From NCBI RefSeq assembly GCF_026151205.1, contig NC_087072.1, positions 17,747,669 to 17,811,668 on the forward strand: a stretch of DNA of 64,000 nucleotides. Direction: 5' to 3'. Source of the stretch: Bolinopsis microptera. Lineage: Eukaryota; Ctenophora; Tentaculata; Lobata; Bolinopsidae. The notes beneath the pieces are model-generated. The model did no database searches and had not been told where the DNA came from. It saw only the letters and a list, made by a program, of their open reading frames with translations. The position numbers were made by a program, and so were the translations under genes. Below, piece after piece: positions 56,626 to 64,000 of the stretch; positions within the stretch are counted from its first letter, which is position 1; each line of letters opens with the position of its first letter.

Positions 56626-58092
56626 GACTACATTGTTGATGGACTAGCCCGGCGCGCGCTTCTTCGTAGCACTTGCCTACTTCGTTGGTGACAGTAAGTC
56701 AAAATCTCCACTTTTTGGTGATTAAATTAATTATTCGTTGTGAATATATTTTGTATTTGCTACACGTTGTATAGTGTATACCTTTTAGTGCATTCCAGCC
56801 GGATGCCGCTGCGCGTGAAAAGGGCCGGTTGCAACGCGTGTGTTACTGGGCCGCGCTCAGCCTGTCATTCCGCCAAATCTTTATTATGTTAATGAACATA
56901 ATAGCCTGGGGTCCTCAGGTAACGCGTGTGTCAAGAATTGAGAATATATTTTATTTGTGCATCCAGGCCAGTTAAGGATAATAGTATAATGTTGCATATA
57001 CAATATATACACGTTGCATTCTTTTCCGCGACCTCAATTTCTGGCTCATGAATAAGAAAGGACACGCGCTGCATGCGCGTGCAGGTTAGGCAACGATATA
57101 AATAATAACGATATAACATATAAATAATAAACGATATAAATAATAAACGAGCTTGAAAGTTTACCATTAACTTCTACAAACTCAGCTCAGAGGCATAGCT
57201 AACAGCTAACGTAAAACGTTATTTCGTCGCCACTTGCGACTTGCGACCTCTAGCTCTATGAGTCTATTTTGTTTTTTCAAGCGACTTCAGCATTCAGACT
57301 TACTTGTATCACGTCGTGACCCTCATTGTCATTTCACTAATAGTAGGTGAAAGTCACGATACAGCCGCGCACTCGTGCGTAGCGGGCTTACGACGTGAGG
57401 CAAATACTTAAAGTTTAACTGCTTACGAATCAAATCAGATGGAAGTCCCCGTTATGGTTTCGGAGTGTTGAATCTTGACGAGAAACACTAAAATGGGCCC
57501 ACCCGGCACCCCAGTGGTCTTTTATATTGGTTAGGGTAATAGGGAATCAAAGTAACGGGTGTTATTTGAAGTGGGCTATATTGACATGGGCTCGCTATCT
57601 AGACTGTTGACGTGTAGCTAGTTGAGTCTGGGATTCATGCTCCTGCTGTTTTATTTTGCTGCTATATCCAAACTCTCATTTCCGCCCAATTCTGGACCTT
57701 TGGGCGCGTGGAATTATTTATCATTTATAGGGATAGGGTGGTATCCGAGGTTGAACTTGAACTTGTGTATGGTGCGCGTCGACATGCATAGGTTGGAGGG
57801 TATTGCCCACCACGTGCCATGGTAAGGGAGTTCTAGAAGGATGGCTTGTGGTAGAGTTTTAGGAATGGGACATTAAACAACAATGAATAAACAATGTTAT
57901 TAATGAATGGTAGAGGATTGAGAACATCGTCTGAAACGTCGCACACAACAAAATAGTAAGCACAATATCTATCATTAACATGATCATTTACGTGAAACCT
58001 TGAGCAAACGAAAAACGGATGTAAGAATTACATTCAAATACAAAATATGGACATTTACTGAAACACACCACTTTGGTTAAGTTTAATTTCCC
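56626..58092. other. Repeat-rich spacer downstream of MTBP
   Basis: Contains an inverted copy of the GGACCTCAGG family at 56845-56925, AACGATATAAATAATA repeats near 57088-57150, and at about 57310-57395 a diverged relative of the right end of the 23.5-kb hairpin element (TCGTGACCCTC, ACGATACAGCCGCGCACTCG). No gene is supported. Confidence 0.55.
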
Positions 58093-58098
58093 TTTATT
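58093..58098 (-). terminator. Poly(A) signal of MTBP directly after the stop
   Basis: AATAAA on the minus strand begins immediately after the TGA stop at 58101-58099, implying a very short 3' UTR if used. Confidence 0.5.
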
Positions 58099-61000
58099 TC
58101 ATTTCCCTTTATGTTTTTCCAGTTGAACGATGAGGTTTGCTTGTGGTTTGATGATAGCCAACATTGTGTCCTTAATCCCTTCGCTTCCTGAAGTAGAATC
58201 TTTCAACATAAGTTTGCCGATATCGTACAGTTTGGAGCTCAACGACTTGAACCTCGGATGATCAGGGGTGATCCCTTCGCTTGCTAAACATTCCGATATC
58301 ACGGATTTCAACAGAGTCTTGTTTTTCTGCGATCTAGAGGGTTTTAACGTCCCACAAGTTTCTGAATTAGAACTGACACCCGAGGATTCTGGCTTAGCTT
58401 CAGACGAAGTTGGTGGTAACACTTCTGTAGATTTAGTGTTCCGACTTACAGAAACAATCGGAATCTGAGCAATGTTTTCAGACGATTTGGCGTGCCTGGG
58501 CTCAATTTTAACGCTAGAACTACACGAAGGTAAGTGAGATAAGCTTTTACTACGATCGAGGGTGGAAGCTTTACACTTTCCTTTACCGCTCACTGACTTT
58601 TCAGAGTTGTTGGAGCTTGTGCGGTAAAATCTGGAGTCTTTATTTGATTTACTGGTTGCTGATTTATATTCTCGTTTCTCTTCGGTGTTGTAGGGTGAGA
58701 GGCTGCAGTATGTTTCTCTGAAATTAGTTGATGTTAACTATCAACTTTCAATCTCGATATAATATCCAGTAATTCAATAAAAAGTTATCAATATTTTCCA
58801 GATCCACTTTTATGTGATGTCTCGGTTAAAGTATAAATCATTACCGATGGACGAATTTTCTCTGTAATTCCTGTATCCGCTCGTCTGAATCGTCGTGACA
58901 ATTAAAATAGTTTATACCGTGAGTCTGTAAGTTCACTACATCCTGTAATTTTATTAACACCAGTTATTTAATATTCTTCAAGTAATGATATCAATCTAAG
59001 TATAACAAGTAATTAAGTTAAATCAGCCGAGAAGTTTCTCCGACTATATTTTAATACGTGGAACGTGGATAAATGTTGTTAACTAGACTCACTCTAAAGG
59101 GAAGCGAAGCAGTTCTTTGTTCGTGGAACTCTTCTCCTGAACTATCCTGGTTATCACTCTTGAACGAGCTGGGATCGTAGTTACTCAGGAAATCCTGAAA
59201 ATAAAGTTATATAACGAACTATAGATTGAAACTATAGATCATGAAGAATCAAAACTTTATCTGTCCTCCAAAACTCCGCATATGATGTGAACAGAAAATG
59301 AACATAGAAAATTAAGATCCCCTGGAATGTGAAAATAAATATCCATGAGAAATAAATGTTACAGTTGGTACCATAGGAGAAGGAACTGAGGCGGCAGCTG
59401 GTGTGTTTCTAGGAGAAGGTATCCTGACTGGAAAACTTTTATCAGTCTTAGTGCTCTCAACGGCCGCCCTCTCGAAGAACTCCAGTAGCTTCTGCTCGTG
59501 ACTCCAGTCTACACGTGGGTTCTGGTTTATAAATACTCCTCCTTTTTGGGTGCTAGGTGGTCTGAAGAGAACAGCTTAGTAATAGCTATCTTTAAACTAG
59601 TACCGACATCTTAATGTAGTCTGATTTATAAACACCATGCTGACTACAGAATGTGCAATATATGTAAAAATTCTCTGAGTTGCAATATTTCCACTCGATA
59701 CATGTTGCGGCAACATGTGCATTTTATTTATTCGCATAATATGTATTACACTGAAGCTCAGAGGACATATAACATGCTAGATGCTGATGTCGATTACACG
59801 ACATCTCAAACACTACTTACTGCAGCTAAAACACTACTTACTGCAGCTAAAACACTACTTACTGCAGCTAAAACACTACTTACTGCAGCTAAAACACTAC
59901 TTACTGCAGCTAAAACACTACTTACTGCAGCTAAAACACTACTTACTGCAGCTAAAACACTACTTACTGCAGCTAAAACACTACTTACTGCAGCCAAAAC
60001 ACTACTTACTGCAGCTAAAACACTACTTACTGCAGCTAAAACACTACTTACTGCAGCTAAAACACTACTTACTGCAGCTAAAACACTACTTACTGCAGCT
60101 AAAACACTACTTACTGCAGCACGTCTCTGAAAGTGTAAAGTTTTCCCCTCCACAAGAGAACGTAAGGTCCCTGCGTGGTGTTAGCTGAGTTACCAATACT
60201 GCGAGTTTGCACTGCTCGTATCCACTCAGACTTCAACTTAATACCTTGTTCTCTCTGTGGATAACATGTATTAAGGGAACGTGTGATGTCTCTTTAATGT
60301 CATGAAATGACGAAACAAACCGTATGAGTGAAAATAAATAACATAAATCAGTGTTATTGAAGTGGACACTGTAAATTTTGCTAAATATTTTAACCACAAG
60401 TAACTTATTTTAAACAGACCTGGTAAGTAACTTTGCATAAAATTCCTCTGGTTGTGAGTGTAGCCAATCTCCGAGCGGTATCCATGGCAACCGTAGTAAC
60501 GTCAACACACTCTTTTAGGATGTACAGTGGAACCGAATTTACAATCTGGAGAGGAAATATACCATTAATTTACAAGAGTTAACGGACCTACTAATTGTCA
60601 ATGTATCGAGATACGGTTAAAATGTATACACTTTTAATGTGGTGTACAGGGTTAGTATTAAGAGATGATACAGAGATCTAGAATGGTGTAGTGACAAAGT
60701 CACGTGTTGATAATATCAAGTAACCTGTATAACAGAAAGGAGTGTAAGATTCCCGTTCGTTACAAAGTCCGTGTGTTTTCCCATCACAACAATTCCCGTT
60801 AGTGTCATGTCCACACTACTTTGCCCCGTTCCTGGTAACAAAATCATTAGCGAATTTGTAATTTAACATTAACCTGTCATTATAAACTGTCCAATGTACC
60901 CAGTGTAGTTATTTGATCCATTCTGTATTAAACAAAGTAAGTTTGAAATTGTTTTCTTTGTAAGATAAAACTACTTAAAACAAATGTTGGCCCCATAACT

Positions 61001-61891
61001 AGAGCACCCACCTCTGAAGTTGATGTCAGTAACCCAACAACACTTGCTGATGATCTTAGCCAAGTTGTGAACATCGCTCTTCAGGAGAACAGCAGCCTTC
61101 ATTGCTTTAACCCAAGGACTGTGGTTAGTGTCCCTAGACTGGGACACTATGGACAGGTAACCATGATGACATTTAATGAATCTCATTAGACCACTGGCAA
61201 GGATTAGTGATGCCCCCGCTGTAGGGATCTGAAATAAAAAATTCATTAATTTAAGCGAAGTTTTTAAGCGTAGGTCACATAAAGTGGGCAGACTTAGGCC
61301 GAAAATTATAAATTAGCAATGAAACAATTACAGATAATTTAATATTCTTAAACATGTAACCTGTTCTGTGATCCACACTGCATGTATAACGTTATATTTA
61401 GGAATCTCGTCCAGCAAGTTATGAAGTGTTATCCCAACGTTATCAAGGGACCCAGCCCTAAGTTTCTCCTCATCAAACTTGAGTCCAGCTAGAGAGGTAC
61501 TCCACGTGGTTTCCTGAGAGTTAGCTGGTCCGGGAGACTCAGTACCGCACCAGAGAGGTGCTTCTCCTGAACTTGTGATGATGCAACAAGGGATATCCCC
61601 ACTCAAGTTAGCGTCAAATTGAGACAGCACCTGTAAGGGAAATAGCCGTTCATTTTAAGTTAATGTATATTCATGAGTCAATATACATACATATTCCAGG
61701 AATGTTATCTTCTACAATATTGTGGAGGCGTAAGCCGATTTAAATCTGAGTTGAACCGAAATTGAAAGACCAACAAAGATTAACAGAACGTTTATAATGA
61801 TGGTTTCTTGAAATGATGGTAGTACCTGGGAGATGAACTCCTGAGATGTGTGGGGCCCTGTGAGGAAGAGAACGCATGAGCGGGCTGACAT
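58099..61891 (-). CDS. MTBP: MDM2-binding protein, origin-firing factor
   Basis: Partner of Treslin/TICRR in activating replication origins in metazoa. Exons in transcript order: 61891-61826, 61630-61361, 61228-61012, 60922-60874, 60831-60725, 60545-60420, 60254-60194, 59561-59372, 59194-59093, 58942-58845, 58717-58099. The start MSARSCVLFLTG follows an acceptor-like CAG in the 5' region. Similarity is clearest at the C-terminus: RSQKNKTLLKSVISECL, GITPDHPRFKSLSSKLYDIG, KLMLKDSTSGSEGIKDTM, matching the conserved C-terminal (Sld7-like) domain. NQNPRVDWSHEQKLLEFFER also matches the family. About 634 aa, shorter than the human 904. Two junctions (61012/60922 and 60194/59561) are off by one base, so an exon edge there is wrong or missing. 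Confidence 0.82.
59811..60121. repeat. Minisatellite, 21-bp unit, about 15 copies
   Basis: Nearly identical copies of ACACTACTTACTGCAGCTAA plus A (one copy has GCC for GCT). It lies in the MTBP intron 59562-60193. All three plus frames and one minus frame are open because the unit is a multiple of 3; not coding. On the minus strand each copy has TGCAG acceptor-like and GTAAGT donor-like words. Confidence 0.95.
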
Positions 61892-62997
61892 CCTACCTGA
61901 GTCAGTTGAAATTAGAAAGAAGTAAATACGAGCGATAACCTTATCAAGGGTCGATGTAAACTAATATCACAACACTTGCACAATAATATAATATATTAGG
62001 TATATACGGTATACATACTTTGCCGGCTTCAGTCGGTAAACTGAGTTTTTTGTTATTACGTAGAGGAAATCAGGTACAACACAACAAAACGTTTTAATCT
62101 ACCAAGTATTTTGTCGATCATAACGGTCGTGCGAATAATGCTCACAATATGTAGACCTTAAACTTTTCCACATTTAATTCCGGTTGGGCGCGCGCGTCCG
62201 GCGATGCTCGGAAATATCATTTCCGACGAATTTCATTGAACGTGAAGACCTCCGACGCATGAAATCCAAATCGGGAGTTTAGAAGGCAAATCACAACGAT
62301 TGGCGGCCTTTGGGAAGCCTAAAAGGGTTTCTAGGGTTTAGAGAGTAAACTGTGTGTGACCTTTGTGGTGCCAAAATGTATCCTAACTGAATTTGTTGGC
62401 AATGTTTTGCATGACATCACGATGTAATATATCAACATAATATAATCTAATAACTTTTATTATATAAAACCGGATAGTTTCAATGGTAATTTCTAACACA
62501 ACATGAAGCCGAAGATAGCCGAAGATAGGCCCAAATTCTAGCTGTAACTGACGAAGGGATTAAGAGAATTCGTTTTGCTGCATTTTGCAAATCTGCCTAG
62601 TAATGACCTAATTAAGATACGATCTGATAGCGTTATGATCTAATTAGCCATCAGGCAGTGTCAAATAATGAGGTGCCCGCCCACTTGTTGACTATTGGGG
62701 ATCAAGTATCAAGTGTACTGTCGATTATATTATGTGCAATTAAGCAACATTCCATGTAATGACTTCTACTTGATTAATGCTATTTTCCTACATGTTGGGT
62801 TGGTTATCTCCTGTTTATTCATAAGTCTTATCATTGGGTATAAAGTATATATCTTTAAAATACAAGTGTCAATCCGATTTAAAAAGGTCAAAATCGCTAA
62901 TAATATCAATAAAAATATGTATCTGAGTAAAACATCTTTGAAAAATTCGGTGTTTTAATTCTAATAAACTCAGTAACCCCAGTAACTCGGATAATCA
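61892..62997. other. MTBP upstream region
   Basis: Presumed promoter of MTBP (minus strand). A GC-rich island at 62180-62210 (CCGGTTGGGCGCGCGCGTCC) contains TTGGGCGCGC, close to an E2F site (TTTSGCGC). A GCCGAAGATAG direct repeat lies near 62509-62528. No coding sequence. Confidence 0.45.
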
Positions 62998-63173
62998 TTA
63001 GAAGGGATGTTTGGAATGAAGTAAGTTAATAATCTCCACGTAATCCGGCATGTTATCAGGTTCCAATAGACTGTGTCTTATCAGGAAGTCAATAACAACT
63101 CCAGCACAGTTTGTTTTAAATTTATCCGTTATAACTACTTCCTTCAGCTCATCTATCGTCATCAGCTCAAATC
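62998..63173 (-). CDS. Terminal exon of an unidentified gene
   Basis: Acceptor TTTCTATTTCAG (63185-63174 on the minus strand) followed by 57 codons and TAA: FELMTIDELKEVVITDKF, CAGVVIDFLIRHSLLEPDN, MPDYVEIINLLHSKHPF. Amphipathic helices with a winged-helix or helical-repeat look. Upstream exons must lie beyond 63174, in or past the 100-N gap. I do not recognise the family. Confidence 0.55.
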
Positions 63174-63653
63174 CTGAAATAGAAAGCTCTTATTTGTTTT
63201 CCCACAACGTCTTCATAGAATCAGTCACTCAGACACTGGTACAGAAATGAGATTTTCTTTGCAACTGTCCATGTCAGTTGAGTAGACGGATATTTGTAGA
63301 GTTTATAAATCAAAACCAAAATCGAATGACGAGTTGTTAATATCAAGATTAACACACAATAGTACAGTGTACATTTACACTAAAACTTGCGTGTAATATG
63401 TACATTTTACAGTTAACACCAAAACATATACATATCCCTTTCACCGTTAATTTAACATACAGCATTACACTTATTAAAGAACACATTCTGTTAAGGAGCT
63501 AGTTATGAACGGATTTTAGCAAGTATCAGAAATGATAGAGAACATCTTTCCGTCATAGATTTTAACGCAAGAAAATCCGTACATATGCGAAGATAGAAAT
63601 GTTTCAAAATATTAAAGATGCATGCAGTAAAATATAAAGTATATACTGTATAT
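63174..63653. other. Non-coding stretch before the gap
   Basis: AT-rich, probably intron of the gene ending at 62998. No feature seen. Confidence 0.45.
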
Positions 63654-63753
63654 NNNNNNNNNNNNNNNNNNNNNNNNNNNNNNNNNNNNNNNNNNNNNNN
63701 NNNNNNNNNNNNNNNNNNNNNNNNNNNNNNNNNNNNNNNNNNNNNNNNNNNNN
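63654..63753. other. Assembly gap of 100 N
   Basis: Exactly 100 unknown bases, the conventional placeholder for a gap of unknown length. Confidence 0.98.
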
Positions 63754-64000
63754 GTGTTAGGAATGTTACGAGCTCTGAACAACGGCATATATATTATCTA
63801 CTTATCATCATCCCATTTTGTTCAAGTTTACTAGTTTTATGCAACTTTAAACTGCTGGAAAGTATTTATGCTGGAAATATTTTAACAACAAATTTTATTT
63901 TATTATTTTATAAAACTCTCAAATAAAAAATACTTACTCATTTGAAAACTTGTTAACCCTGAGATGCTATAGGCCCATGAAGTGTTTCACCTACCTGCGA
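63754..64000 (-). repeat. Second, diverged copy of the E2F 5' region
   Basis: 63754-63997 repeats 41005-41257: GTGTTAGGAATGTTACGAGC, the intron GGCATATATATTATCTACTT and TATGCAACTTTAAACTGCTG, the exon-like GAAAACTTGTTAACCCTGAG and GAAGTGTTTCACCTACC. Indels separate the copies in the intron, and 4 bp are missing within the upstream exon. It starts exactly at the gap edge. Confidence 0.92.

Noticed and set aside
59651-60188. Open frames of Leu/Thr/Ala or Leu-Gln-Lys-His repeats (+)
   Set aside because: 21-bp minisatellite in an MTBP intron on the opposite strand.

Overview
The window looks like nuclear DNA of an animal, probably an early-branching invertebrate such as a cnidarian or sponge; the exact group cannot be fixed from the sequence. 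It is AT-rich, its genes have many short exons with GT-AG introns, it carries small TTAGGG-type blocks, and it is crowded with minisatellites, foldback elements and non-LTR retrotransposon pieces. Gene models below were made by hand, by joining exons whose reading phase and splice sites agree and comparing the products with protein families I know. No alignment or transcript was available.

Layout. 1-4457 is mostly non-coding with two minisatellites and one G-rich interspersed repeat. 4458-11219 (+) is a complete phosphatidylserine decarboxylase gene (PISD, 10 exons, 477 aa). 11889-21795 (-) is a complete cytosolic malate dehydrogenase-type gene (MDH1, 7 exons, 341 aa), convergent with PISD. 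One MDH1 intron holds a 6.7-kb insertion bounded by an 8-bp target duplication and G/C homopolymer ends; inside are a 5.7-kb CCT-type array, a retrotransposon fragment and a possible two-exon gene. 21.9-28.0 kb is a repeat-rich spacer with three foldback or MITE-like elements. 28092-40991 (-) is a complete E2F transcription factor (531 aa) whose introns hold several different minisatellites. 41892-44498 (-) is a one-exon 868-aa BTB protein with a tandemly duplicated C-terminal domain that I do not recognise. 46007-48955 (-) is an intact 982-aa non-LTR retrotransposon polyprotein (half PHD finger, reverse transcriptase, Cys motif, presumed restriction-like nuclease). 49.0-51.3 kb is a nested foldback cluster with CACGTG and CCCTAA motifs. 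51.3-58.0 kb is mostly repeats, a decayed reverse transcriptase and weak exon candidates. 58099-61891 (-) is MTBP, and 62998-63173 (-) is the last exon of an unidentified gene that runs into a 100-N gap. After the gap (63754 to the end) part of the 5' end of the E2F gene reappears in slightly diverged form.

How the genes relate. PISD makes phosphatidylethanolamine at the mitochondrial inner membrane, and MDH1 interconverts malate and oxaloacetate in the cytosol. E2F controls S-phase genes, and MTBP is an origin-firing factor that works with Treslin/TICRR; finding E2F and MTBP in the same orientation within about 20 kb is notable but may be chance. The best candidates for something new are the 6.7-kb element, the BTB protein with the duplicated domain, the PISD 11-residue-repeat tail, the MDH1 active-site substitution, and the element at 23.5-24.25 kb built of perfect hairpins.
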